A stretch of DNA of 12,911 nucleotides, from positions 1 through 12,911 of the forward strand of contig CAMPKG010000058.1 of NCBI GenBank assembly GCA_946887085.1, in the 5' to 3' direction. Each line of letters begins with the position of its first letter. Position 1 is the stretch's first letter. Of the stretch, positions 1 through 8,234 are shown in pieces. Both the position numbers and the translations under genes were made by a program. The notes under the pieces are model-generated. The model was not told the DNA's origin, did not search any database, and was given only the letters and a program-made list of their open reading frames with translations. This stretch comes from an uncultured Sphingobacteriales bacterium. Lineage in GTDB: Bacteria > Bacteroidota > Bacteroidia > Chitinophagales > Chitinophagaceae.

Positions 1-540
<540 letters not shown>

Positions 541-706
541 AAAGATTGTTTGTTCACTGACTAATTTTGTACTCTAACGTTCATTAAAAAATTTGCGTTA
601 TTTGGAAATTAGACGTGTAACTTAATTTGTTACGCTTATTTCGCCCTGACCTAAATCAGGGTCTTACCTGTAGAGAGAACTTCATCTCTCTTGCTGTTGC
701 TTCCCA

Positions 707-720
707 ATCTTTCAAAGACC
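707..720 (-). promoter_or_regulatory. boxA-like antitermination element in the rRNA leader
   Basis: The minus strand reads GGTCTTTGAAAGAT, close to the E. coli rrn boxA TGCTCTTTAACAA around the CTTT core. It lies about 170 bases before the 16S start, inside the leader, which is where NusB/NusE-dependent antitermination signals sit. The similarity is short and no boxB was identified, so the assignment rests on position plus the core match. Confidence 0.4.
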
Positions 721-743
721 TTATCAACGCTTCCGCTGACTCT

Positions 744-793
744 GTCGTGCCCGAGGATTTGAACCCCTCACGCGGCCTTTAACCGCTACACCC
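744..793 (-). pseudogene. tRNA-like remnant (D-arm joined to T-arm and 3' acceptor strand)
   Basis: On the minus strand, GGTGTAGCGGTTAA at 779-792 matches the D-arm region common in bacterial Gln/Glu-type tRNAs. It is followed after only 11 bases by a T-arm-like GGGGTTCAAATCCTC (753-767) and a GGGCACGA acceptor-like 3' strand. The anticodon arm is missing, the 5' acceptor strand TCGTGCC is absent upstream, and the outer T-stem pair is mismatched. It therefore cannot be a working tRNA. It looks like a deletion or recombination scar of one or two tRNA genes and lies inside the transcribed rRNA leader. Confidence 0.55.
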
Positions 794-855
794 TTTTTTA
801 CTTTTTCAAGAACTTTTTGTTACCCTCCCGCTACTACTTTTTCGCATCGGGGTTG

Positions 856-885
856 CAAAGGTAGAAACTCTTTTCCTCTCCGCAA
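856..885 (-). promoter_or_regulatory. rRNA promoter P1 (gene-proximal)
   Basis: The minus strand has TACCTTTG (rc at 856-863), an exact fit to the Bacteroidota -7 element TAnnTTTG. TTG of a TTTTG sequence (rc at 883-885) lies 19 bases upstream as the -33 element. It points at the 16S gene about 315 bases away. A perfect hairpin CTGAAA/TTTCAG (894-909) sits just upstream. Confidence 0.72.
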
Positions 886-981
886 AATGTTGCCTGAAAT
901 ATTTTTCAGAAACATTTGTTAACCTGACTTCTACACTTGAAAAAACCTTGTTAAGAACTACTCCCTTTCCGTAAGGGGACG

Positions 982-1011
982 CAAAGATAGGAATGATTTG
1001 CGAACCTCCAA
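982..1011 (-). promoter_or_regulatory. rRNA promoter P2 (middle)
   Basis: TATCTTTG on the minus strand (rc at 982-989) with TTTG 19 bases upstream (CAAA at 1009-1012) is an exact Bacteroidota-type promoter. A CCCTT/AAGGG hairpin follows directly in the would-be transcript. The downstream stretch shares TAGAAGTCAG with the one after P3, which suggests the promoters arose by tandem duplication. Confidence 0.7.
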
Positions 1012-1083
1012 ACTGTTTGAGCATATTTTATATTCTCATCCAAGCTTTCTGACTTCTAAAGAGCTTTCCGCCGAAACGGACGG

Positions 1084-1114
1084 CAAAGATAGGGTGACTA
1101 TTCTTCTCAGCCAA
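1084..1114 (-). promoter_or_regulatory. rRNA promoter P3 (distal)
   Basis: TATCTTTG on the minus strand (rc at 1084-1091) with TTTG 20 bases upstream (CAAA at 1112-1115). It has the same -7 octamer as P2, the same following G-C-rich start region, and the same orientation. It is the outermost of the three tandem promoters, about 540 bases from the 16S 5' end. Confidence 0.65.
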
Positions 1115-1141
1115 AGCTTTTTAATGTTTTAACGCCCGGAT

Positions 1142-1257
1142 TTATCCACATTGCAGCGGGCTGATTGTCTTTCTGTTATATACGGATATCACAACTCTCA
1201 TCCCCAAATGTGCATTACTCAAAAGGATGAAAGCCTTATCCACTACGGTTATTCACA
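1142..1257 (+). other. Cluster of three DnaA-box-like nonamers
   Basis: TTATCCACA at 1142-1150 and TTATTCACA at 1249-1257 match the DnaA box consensus TTATNCACA exactly, and TTATCCACT at 1236-1244 differs at one base. All are on the plus strand, in the non-coding gap between the helicase stop codon and rRNA promoter P3. The first lies in the loop of a long-range GCCCG/CGGGC pairing (1133-1161). DnaA binding is inferred from sequence only. The cluster may be a DnaA-titration or regulatory site, or part of a replication origin. No T-run terminator for the helicase gene is visible in this gap. Confidence 0.4.
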
Positions 1258-1265
1258 CTTGTGCG

Positions 1266-3743
1266 CTACGCTTTATTGAGTTGGGCCTGCATACGCCGTA
1301 CCCTGTCTTCCAGCTTTTCACTGGTCAGCTCTTCACGTAGGCTGTCTACTTTAATAGGAAAGCAGAAAGGTGTAAGGTTTTGGGGACGGGAAATAATGAC
1401 GTTACTACTGTGGATACGCTCCAGCGAAGCATAAAGGCGGGCTGCCTCCACTTCTAGTACCAATACTTCATTATAGGCCTGCTGCAATAACAGATGCCGG
1501 GGTTCGTGTTCCATCAACACTTCGTATATCAGCGAGGTGGAGTTCTGTAAATGCCGCTGTTTCTTCTGCGCACCGGGATATCCCTGGAATATAAGCCCTG
1601 CGATAACAGCAATATCCCTGAACTTGCGTTTACCAAGCTCGGCGGCGTTGACACTGCGCTGCAGGTCTACATACCAATCTTTAGGGTCGAACAGCGCTTT
1701 GATATTCTCTTCATTAACCGGCAGGGGCTGATCGCTGAGCAATTCAAAACCATAATCGTTCATGGCAATAGAGAATGTAATAGGCACGAGCTTGGAGATA
1801 CGATAAGCAAGTAACGATGCCATCGATTGATGCACCAACCGGCCCTCGAAAGGATACACAAAAAGATGATAGCCATCTTTGGTATCTATCAGTTCTACAA
1901 GCAATTCTCCTTCTTTTGGAATGTGGGATACATCCTTTTGTTTATCGAACAGCGGCTTCAAAAATTCGAGCAGGTGATGGGATTCCGGATGTTGTGATGC
2001 TCGATGAAAGGTTGCCCGCAATACTTCGCCCAAATTGGCGGATAAAGGTAAGCGTCCCCCCTGCCACGAAGGAACCAATGCACTTTTTGTAGTCGATTTT
2101 TTTACAATGGCATTCATATCCCGCACTGTGATCAATTCCAGCCTTTTACCTGCCAATACAAATACATCACCGGGTTTCAGCCGGGAGATGAACGACTCTT
2201 CGATAGTACCGACAAATCCTCCTCCCAAAAACTTTACACGCATCAATGCATCGCCCACAATAGTACCTATATGCATGCGGTGGCGCAGCGCTACCCTTCT
2301 ATTAGTGACGCGATATACGCCGTCGATGTTTACTACTTTGTGGTACTCCTCATAATTATTGAGTGTGGTACCGCCAGTGGTGATAAAGGCGAGCATCCAC
2401 TCCCATTCATCCCAGGTGAGGTCTGCATAGCAATGTGTAGTGATCACTTCTTTATAGAGTTCTTCACTTTCAAAGCCCTCACCTACTGCACGCGAAACCA
2501 TATACTGTACCAGCACATCAAAAGCCATCACTACCGGTACACGGCTTTCAATTTTTTGCTCTTCATAAGCCTGCTGTAAAGCCGCGCCCTCCACAATTTC
2601 AAGTGAATGTGTAGGTACGAAATGGATATTACTCACAGCACCGGGCTCGTGGCCGCTGCGGCCTGCGCGCTGCATAAACCGTGCAATGCCTTTCGGACTG
2701 CCAATTTGTATTACTGTATCAACCGGGCGAAAATCGACACCAAGGTCAAGGCTGGCGGTGCAGACCACCACTTTCAATGTGCCGAGGTGCAATTGTTCTT
2801 CTACCCACATGCGCAGTTCAGACTCGATAGCGCTATGGTGCAGCGCCATAGCACCGGCCAGCTCCGGAGCCGCACTCAATAAGGACTGGTACCATATCTC
2901 CGCTTGCGAGCGTACATTTGTAAACAGCAAGGTTGAGCGGCTTTGGTGTATTATTGGCAGCACCTTGTCGATCATCTTTAAACCTAAATGCCCTGCCCAT
3001 GGGAATTTCTCCACCGTTTCCGGAAGTACAGTTTGGATAGCGATCTGTTTTTGCATCTCGGAGCGCACTAGTACACCGTCATTGTCTGCGCCAAGCAGCA
3101 CTACCATCGCTTCATCAAGATTGCCTATGGTCGCGGAGATGCCCCAGACGCGTAACAAGTGATCTTCCTGACTGTATAATGTTTTGATGTGCGACAGCGC
3201 CAACTCAACCTGCACTCCCCGTTTAGACCCCAGCAGCTCATGCCATTCATCTACAGCAATGCAATGCAGGTCGTTAAACAACTGCTTGTAATTCTTTGAC
3301 GCCAGTAACAGATGCAGGCTCTCTGGTGTGATGATGAGTATCTCCGGCATATTGGTCTTCTGCTTCTGCCTGTCGCTGACGGAGGTGTCCCCATTGCGCA
3401 CGCCGACGCGCCATGGAATATCGAGCTCGGCCAATGCAGTTTCCATTGCGCGGCCAATATCCTTTGCAAGCGCACGCAGTGGTGTTATCCAAAGCAGTTG
3501 CAGTCCATTCTTTGTTTTGGAGAGATAGTCGGGATTGCGATTGATCCAATCGATAAGTACCCCCAGGAAAATCGAAAACGTTTTACCGAAACCGGTTGGC
3601 GCATTTACAATACCGCTCTGCCCTTCTACATACATCTGCCAGGCATCCTCCTGGAAGGCAAAAGGACGCAGGCCTTTGCTACCCAACCATTGGCGGATCA
3701 CTTCAAAACCATCAACCTGTTCATTTAGTTTTTTTCTCGCCAT
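1266..3743 (-). CDS. Ligase-associated DEXH-box DNA helicase (Lhr-like)
   Basis: This 825-residue superfamily 2 helicase has the motifs in order. They are a Q-motif-like FAFQ near residue 30, Walker A APTGFGKT at about 48-55, motif Ia TPLRAL at 87-92, motif II DEWH at 165-168, motif III SAT at 203-205, and motif VI QRAGRSGH near 358-365. Walker B being DEWH with a long C-terminal region beyond the RecA domains places it in the Lhr group. The neighbouring ligase points to the ligase-associated DNA-damage-response helicase family (TIGR04121), whose members have about this length. Such helicases translocate on single-stranded DNA using ATP and are thought to act in DNA repair. Its ATG shares its A with the ligase TGA stop (TGATG, 3741-3745) and no separate Shine-Dalgarno is evident, so translation is probably coupled to the ligase. 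No terminator follows before the rRNA promoters. Confidence 0.93.
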   Translation of the reverse strand: MARKKLNEQVDGFEVIRQWLGSKGLRPFAFQEDAWQMYVEGQSGIVNAPTGFGKTFSIFLGVLIDWINRNPDYLSKTKNGLQLLWITPLRALAKDIGRAMETALAELDIPWRVGVRNGDTSVSDRQKQKTNMPEILIITPESLHLLLASKNYKQLFNDLHCIAVDEWHELLGSKRGVQVELALSHIKTLYSQEDHLLRVWGISATIGNLDEAMVVLLGADNDGVLVRSEMQKQIAIQTVLPETVEKFPWAGHLGLKMIDKVLPIIHQSRSTLLFTNVRSQAEIWYQSLLSAAPELAGAMALHHSAIESELRMWVEEQLHLGTLKVVVCTASLDLGVDFRPVDTVIQIGSPKGIARFMQRAGRSGHEPGAVSNIHFVPTHSLEIVEGAALQQAYEEQKIESRVPVVMAFDVLVQYMVSRAVGEGFESEELYKEVITTHCYADLTWDEWEWMLAFITTGGTTLNNYEEYHKVVNIDGVYRVTNRRVALRHRMHIGTIVGDALMRVKFLGGGFVGTIEESFISRLKPGDVFVLAGKRLELITVRDMNAIVKKSTTKSALVPSWQGGRLPLSANLGEVLRATFHRASQHPESHHLLEFLKPLFDKQKDVSHIPKEGELLVELIDTKDGYHLFVYPFEGRLVHQSMASLLAYRISKLVPITFSIAMNDYGFELLSDQPLPVNEENIKALFDPKDWYVDLQRSVNAAELGKRKFRDIAVIAGLIFQGYPGAQKKQRHLQNSTSLIYEVLMEHEPRHLLLQQAYNEVLVLEVEAARLYASLERIHSSNVIISRPQNLTPFCFPIKVDSLREELTSEKLEDRVRRMQAQLNKA

Positions 3744-5341
3744 CAGGTTTTACCGTATTGCGCTAATAGTTGTTTCAATTCTTCCAATGTGTTGATCTCG
3801 TCGGCATGCTTATCGGTACGCCGCCGCGCTATACGCGGGAAACGCACCGCCACGCCCGACTTATGCCTGTTCGATGCAGCGATGCCTTCAAAAGCTATTT
3901 CAAAAACCAACTCAGGCTTTACCGTACGCACAGGCCCGAATTGTTCGAGGCTGTTTTGCCGGATGAATTTATCAACTTCTGCTATTTCTTTATCAGTAAG
4001 CCCCGAATATGCTTTAGCAAAAGGCACCAGCTCGTTGCCATTGCGTACTGCAAATGTATAATCGGTATAAAGATTACCGCGCTTGCCGCTGCCTTTTTGC
4101 GCATATACCAGCACGGCATCAACAGTAAGCGGCTGCACTTTCCATTTCCACCAGTCGCCGCGGCGGCGACCGGCCTGGTATACAGAAGATCTACGCTTCA
4201 GCATAAAACCTTCGCAATTGCGCTCACGGGCAGTGAGCATCAGCTCGCGAACTTTATCCCAGCTATCTTCATGCACGAGTGGCGATAAGATCAGATGTTT
4301 ACTGTTGACACTTTGCACTATTTGTTCCAGCAGTTCACGGCGCTCCCGCATGGTTCGCTGGCGAAGGTCTTCACCTTTGTGTTCCAGAAGATCGTACACC
4401 ATAAAAACTACCGGCGCTTCCGTAAGTTGTTTTTTACTTACCGTCTTCCGGGTAATGCGCGTCTGCAAATACTGGAATGCTATCGGCAAACCATCGCGGT
4501 ACGAAAGAACCTCACCATCCAGCACTATGCCATCAGGCACCAAGAAGTGTAGGCTTTCTATCTCGGGAAATTTATCGGTTATCAGTTCCTCCCCTCTCGA
4601 CCACAAGTACAAACTGCCGCTTCTTCTTATCAGCTGACCGCGAATGCCATCCCATTTCCATTCTATCTGCCAGTCCGCTACCGGCCCCAGGTCTTCAGCT
4701 TCTCCTTCCAATGCATAAGCCAGGTAAAAGGGGTAAGGCTTTGAAGTATCTACCTTCACAACACTCTCATGTATCAGGTCGCTAAAGGAAGTAGTATAAG
4801 GATCCCAGCTGCCGCTGATCATATGTGCGACGGCCTGTATTTCCTTGCCTGTATACATGGAGATGGCCTGTATTACTAAATTCTGTGACACCCCAATACG
4901 GAATCCGCCGGTTATCAGTTTATTGAACACGAGACAGAAAGGCTGATCGAGGCGTTGCCACTGGTTGAGGACAAATGCTTTCTTCCCTTCGTCATCTGCT
5001 TTTTGCAGCTTGCGGAATTCCTCCATCATATCGGCCAGCGAGAGTGTCGTTTCTTTTTTGGTGGGAGCAGGCAGCATCAGCGAGATAGTTTCCGCCAGGT
5101 CGCCCACTACCCCGTAACTTTCAGAGAACAGCCAACCCGGGAGGTTTACCAGCTCCAGGCACCACTGGCTCAGCAAGGTGGAACTAATGACCCGCCTTGG
5201 CCTTCGCCCGGTAAACAGCGCTACCATCCATAGCCTGTCGGCATCAGGCGCATCCTCGAAGTAACGCACCAGCGCATCGCGCTTGTCGTTGGTCTTGGTG
5301 GTATTGATTACCTGTTGTATGAGTTGCGCAAAGCGCTGCAT
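3743..5341 (-). CDS. ATP-dependent DNA ligase, repair-associated
   Basis: A complete 532-residue ligase that seals nicks through a lysine-AMP intermediate. The adenylation motif is KWDG with the nucleophile K229. Further nucleotidyltransferase motifs are LDGEV (274-278), EGFMLK (377-382) and WWKWK (397-401). An N-terminal helical DNA-binding region spans roughly residues 1-200 and an OB-fold region follows motif V, as in archaeal/eukaryal-type ligase I proteins. The pairing with the DEXH helicase matches the bacterial 'cisplatin/ligase-associated' family (TIGR04120), which is distinct from the essential NAD-dependent LigA. The ATG at 5341 is preceded by a strong GGGGGAGGAAAC ribosome-binding site, which is part of the palindromic repeat at 5343-5373. 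It is the first gene of a two-gene unit. The companion nuclease and phosphoesterase often found in such loci are absent on both sides. Confidence 0.94.
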   Translation of the reverse strand: MQRFAQLIQQVINTTKTNDKRDALVRYFEDAPDADRLWMVALFTGRRPRRVISSTLLSQWCLELVNLPGWLFSESYGVVGDLAETISLMLPAPTKKETTLSLADMMEEFRKLQKADDEGKKAFVLNQWQRLDQPFCLVFNKLITGGFRIGVSQNLVIQAISMYTGKEIQAVAHMISGSWDPYTTSFSDLIHESVVKVDTSKPYPFYLAYALEGEAEDLGPVADWQIEWKWDGIRGQLIRRSGSLYLWSRGEELITDKFPEIESLHFLVPDGIVLDGEVLSYRDGLPIAFQYLQTRITRKTVSKKQLTEAPVVFMVYDLLEHKGEDLRQRTMRERRELLEQIVQSVNSKHLILSPLVHEDSWDKVRELMLTARERNCEGFMLKRRSSVYQAGRRRGDWWKWKVQPLTVDAVLVYAQKGSGKRGNLYTDYTFAVRNGNELVPFAKAYSGLTDKEIAEVDKFIRQNSLEQFGPVRTVKPELVFEIAFEGIAASNRHKSGVAVRFPRIARRRTDKHADEINTLEELKQLLAQYGKT

Positions 5342-5342
5342 G

Positions 5343-5373
5343 TTTCCTCCCCCTGCCCCCTCCGGAGGGGGAC
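5343..5373 (+). repeat. G/C-rich palindromic repeat, copy A (inverted relative to copy B)
   Basis: It contains the perfect palindrome CCCCCTCCGGAGGGGG (5356-5371) next to a pyrimidine-rich flank. Its reverse complement aligns with the element at 5433-5464 over its full length with several substitutions, so these are two diverged copies in opposite orientation. Read on the minus strand, its end GGGGGAGGAAAC forms the Shine-Dalgarno region of the ligase gene, ending just before the start codon. Confidence 0.65.
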
Positions 5374-5432
5374 AAAATTTAGTTATCTAAATATAGCCTC
5401 ATAAAAACTTCGCCGCACATTTAATGCTGCAT

Positions 5433-5464
5433 GTCCTCCCCTTGGGGAGGTAAGGAGGGGGAAA
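5433..5464 (+). repeat. G/C-rich palindromic repeat, copy B
   Basis: This holds the palindrome CCTCCCCTTGGGGAGG (5435-5450) followed by TAAGGAGGGGGAAA. It is the inverted partner of the element at 5343-5373, about 60 bases away. The AT-rich segment between them includes a small TTTAG/CTAAA hairpin (5378-5391). The arrangement resembles paired REP-like extragenic palindromes; membership of a named family is not shown. Confidence 0.62.
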
Positions 5465-5500
5465 TCGTAGCATGGACAACTCTTATAATAAAACTTTCTA

Positions 5501-5531
5501 TTAGATAAAGCTATAGCAAATTGTAACTTTG
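5501..5531 (+). promoter_or_regulatory. Probable ftsK promoter
   Basis: TAACTTTG at 5524-5531 is an exact Bacteroidota -7 element (TAnnTTTG) 16 bases before the ftsK ATG. The -33 region is TTA at 5501-5503, one base off TTG, with a 20-base spacer. Transcription from here would give a very short untranslated leader. Confidence 0.5.
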
Positions 5532-5547
5532 ATTTTCTATTGCCAGT

Positions 5548-8151
5548 ATGGCCGAAACTAAGAAGAAGAACAGCAAGAAAACGGCTCCGCCGCCCCCGGT
5601 GGATACCACACCATCAATGATTGATCGCAAGCGCCAGCTGAGGCTGGGCTTTGGAATATTTTTCCTGTTAACAGGTGTTTTTACCTGCTTTGCCATCATC
5701 AGCTATTTCGTTACCTGGAAGCAAGACCAGGACATGCTCATGTCCTCGGGAAAGGGTGTATGGCATTTTATCTCGTCGGAAGAATACACTGTAGAGAACT
5801 GGGGCGGACGCCTTGGCGCTGCGCTCTCTCACGGACTGGTATATAATGGTGCAGGTATAGCCGCCCTGGCCATCGGGTTATGGATAACATTGCTGGGCAT
5901 GGCCATGATCTACGGCAAACGCATGGAAATGCCAATGCGTTATATGAGGTGGCTGTCGATAGTATTATTAGTCATAGCTCCTATTCTTGCTTATTTGTTC
6001 CCAACTTCAGATTTTCCTTATGGTGGTGCCTGGGGTAATGAGGCCATTGCTTATATGAATGGCTTCCTCGGCAAAGCGGGAACCGGGCTTACGTTATTCG
6101 CCATTGCTTGCTTTTTCGCGTTCGTCGTATTTGCGCTGGATATCAGGCCGATGTTGCGACGTGCAAAACGCACTGCCAAAGCTATGGCCGCAGCAATAGT
6201 ACCTACACCCGTTGCCGCCGGCAATACAGAACTGCCGGATGTAAAAGAACCTGTACCTGCAGGTTATAACAATATGATGGATGACACCATCGGTGCGCCG
6301 GAAAATGTGGATGAGGAAACCGGTGATATAAAAGACTGGCACATGACCATGCACGAGGTACCGGACACCGATAAACCATATATTGCCAATTCCGGTTCCA
6401 TGAACGAACTGCGTGAGAACGAAGTGCTGACTGAGGAAGAGGAGGAAGAAGAAATAGAAGATGAGGACGAATTTGAGGAAGGCGAAGAAACCGGAGAAGA
6501 AACGGAACCTGTAGAACTGGCCATACCTGAGAAGGAAAAGAAACCAAAAGCAGACGAAGACCCTGTGTTTTCTTTTGAAGTAACTGCGAAGCAAGACGAA
6601 GAGCCTGTGCTGAAACACGGCGCACATATCAGCATAGAGAGCCATGAGCCTTATGCACCTGAGCTCGACTTGCCGGATTATAAATTCCCTACCCTCGACC
6701 TGCTGGAAGACCGCAGCCAGGAAGCCATACAGCTGGATAAAGAAGAGCTGGAGAAGAACAAGAACCAGATCATACAAACACTGCGCAGCTTCGGTATAGA
6801 GATACAACGCATCAGTGCAACGGTGGGGCCCACTGTTACACTATACGAGATCGTTCCCTCCGAAGGTGTGCGTATCTCCAAGATCCGCAACCTGGAAGAT
6901 GATATAGCGCTGAACCTTGCAGCACTTGGCATACGTATCATTGCCCCGATACCGGGCCGCGGCACTATTGGTATCGAGGTACCGAATGCCAACAAACAGA
7001 TCGTATCGATGCGCGCGTTACTGGCGAGCGAGAAGTTTGCCAACTCGAAGATGAGCCTGCCGATAGCGCTGGGTAAGAAGATCGACAACGAGAACTATAT
7101 AGTAGACCTTGCAACCATGCCGCACTTGCTGATGGCGGGTGCAACGGGACAAGGTAAATCAGTTGGTATCAACGCCATCCTCGTTTCGCTGCTGTATAAG
7201 AAACATCCTTCGCAGCTGAAATTTGTGATGATAGACCCGAAGAAAGTGGAGCTCTCTATCTACCGCACGATTGAAAAACACTTCCTCGCCAAGCTGCCGA
7301 ATGAAGAAGAGGCTATCATCACCGATACCAAAAAAGTGATCTATACACTGAACGCACTTTGTATAGAGATGGACAACCGCTACGAGCTATTGAAAGAAGC
7401 CGGTGCGCGTAACATTAAAGAATACAACGAGAAATTCATCAACCGCCGCCTCAACCCAGAGCGGGGACATAAATACCTGCCATTCATAGTACTGGTAATA
7501 GACGAGTTTGCCGACCTGATCATGACGGCCGGTAAAGAGGTGGAAATGCCTATCGCACGCCTGGCCCAGCTTGCCCGTGCCATCGGTATACACCTCATCA
7601 TAGCTACGCAGCGCCCTTCAGTGAACGTGATCACAGGTACCATTAAAGCCAACTTCCCTGGCCGTATCGCATTTAAGGTGTCGGCTAAGGTCGATTCGCG
7701 CACCATCCTGGATGCAGGTGGCGCCGAACAGCTGATAGGCCGCGGTGATATGCTTGTATCGCATGGCAGCGAGCTGCTGCGTTTGCAGTGTGCCTTTGTG
7801 GATACACCTGAGGTGGAGAACATTGTTGACTTCATTGGCCGCCAGCGTGGCTATCCTTCAGCGTTCGAACTGCCGGAGTATGAAGGCGAAGATGCCGACA
7901 ACGACAAGATAGTTGACCTCACCAACCGCGATAAGCTGTTTGAAGATTGCGCGCGTACAGTGGTAACCACACAATCGGGCTCTACATCCATGCTGCAGCG
8001 CCGCTATAACCTGGGCTATAACCGGGCGGGACGCATTATGGATCAGCTTGAAGCAGCGGGTATTGTAGGCCCTGCAATGGGCAGCAAACCCCGCGATGTA
8101 TTATATAAAACCGAAGCTGAGCTCGACCAGTTCTTAAGCACACTCAATTAA
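5548..8151 (+). CDS. ftsK: DNA translocase FtsK/SpoIIIE family
   Basis: This 867-residue, complete FtsK is anchored in the division septum and pumps DNA to clear and align the chromosome termini. Four membrane segments lie at about 34-56, 98-122, 135-151 and 177-198, after a Lys-rich cytoplasmic start. A long linker follows with an extreme acidic run at about 296-325, mostly Glu. The motor region has Walker A GATGQGKS (531-538), Walker B ending in the DE pair at 652-653 (VLVIDEFADL), and the conserved QRPSVNVITG and IKANFPGRIAF segments. The C-terminal winged-helix gamma domain (about 795-867, LQRRYNLGYNRAGRIMDQLE) is the part that reads polar DNA motifs in the family and contacts XerD. The start is supported by the promoter at 5524-5531 and by the normal N-terminal layout. 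lolA follows 83 bases downstream on the same strand. Confidence 0.97.
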   Translation: MAETKKKNSKKTAPPPPVDTTPSMIDRKRQLRLGFGIFFLLTGVFTCFAIISYFVTWKQDQDMLMSSGKGVWHFISSEEYTVENWGGRLGAALSHGLVYNGAGIAALAIGLWITLLGMAMIYGKRMEMPMRYMRWLSIVLLVIAPILAYLFPTSDFPYGGAWGNEAIAYMNGFLGKAGTGLTLFAIACFFAFVVFALDIRPMLRRAKRTAKAMAAAIVPTPVAAGNTELPDVKEPVPAGYNNMMDDTIGAPENVDEETGDIKDWHMTMHEVPDTDKPYIANSGSMNELRENEVLTEEEEEEEIEDEDEFEEGEETGEETEPVELAIPEKEKKPKADEDPVFSFEVTAKQDEEPVLKHGAHISIESHEPYAPELDLPDYKFPTLDLLEDRSQEAIQLDKEELEKNKNQIIQTLRSFGIEIQRISATVGPTVTLYEIVPSEGVRISKIRNLEDDIALNLAALGIRIIAPIPGRGTIGIEVPNANKQIVSMRALLASEKFANSKMSLPIALGKKIDNENYIVDLATMPHLLMAGATGQGKSVGINAILVSLLYKKHPSQLKFVMIDPKKVELSIYRTIEKHFLAKLPNEEEAIITDTKKVIYTLNALCIEMDNRYELLKEAGARNIKEYNEKFINRRLNPERGHKYLPFIVLVIDEFADLIMTAGKEVEMPIARLAQLARAIGIHLIIATQRPSVNVITGTIKANFPGRIAFKVSAKVDSRTILDAGGAEQLIGRGDMLVSHGSELLRLQCAFVDTPEVENIVDFIGRQRGYPSAFELPEYEGEDADNDKIVDLTNRDKLFEDCARTVVTTQSGSTSMLQRRYNLGYNRAGRIMDQLEAAGIVGPAMGSKPRDVLYKTEAELDQFLSTLN

Positions 8152-8234
8152 ACATTAACATTTCAGTTATTTAAACCTTTAACAAGCGATTTCGTCGTAA
8201 CTAAGTAATATTGCACAAATTTTAGAAAAGGACA

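Larger units (their letters stand above)
541..849 (-). other. rRNA operon leader, no protein gene
   Basis: This stretch separates the most gene-proximal rRNA promoter from the 16S 5' end and would be transcribed as the 5' leader. It contains three small perfect hairpins: GTAAC/GTTAC at 617-633, CCCTGA/TCAGGG at 644-661 and AGAGAGA/TCTCTCT at 672-691. It also has a boxA-like element at 707-720 and a tRNA-like remnant at 744-793. Such leaders usually pair with the 16S 3' flank for RNase III processing, but the partner strand is outside the window. The short open frames here have no start context or protein-like composition and are not genes. Confidence 0.7.

Noticed and set aside
1133..1161. 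GCCCG/CGGGC pairing as a helicase terminator
   Set aside because: The stem is only 5 bp with a 19-base loop and is not followed by a T-run on the minus strand.
3312..3728. Plus-strand open frame of 138 codons opposite the helicase
   Set aside because: It overlaps conserved helicase motifs on the other strand and shows no protein-like features; it is a shadow frame.
5484..5489. TATAAT box upstream of ftsK
   Set aside because: Sigma-70-type TATAAT boxes are not the usual Bacteroidota promoter form, and there is no TTGACA at the right distance. TAACTTTG at 5524-5531 fits better.
6094..6807. Long minus-strand open frame of 237 codons opposite ftsK
   Set aside because: It is antisense to a clear FtsK protein. 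Its Phe/Tyr/Leu-rich composition reflects the complement of the acidic linker, and it has no plausible start signal.
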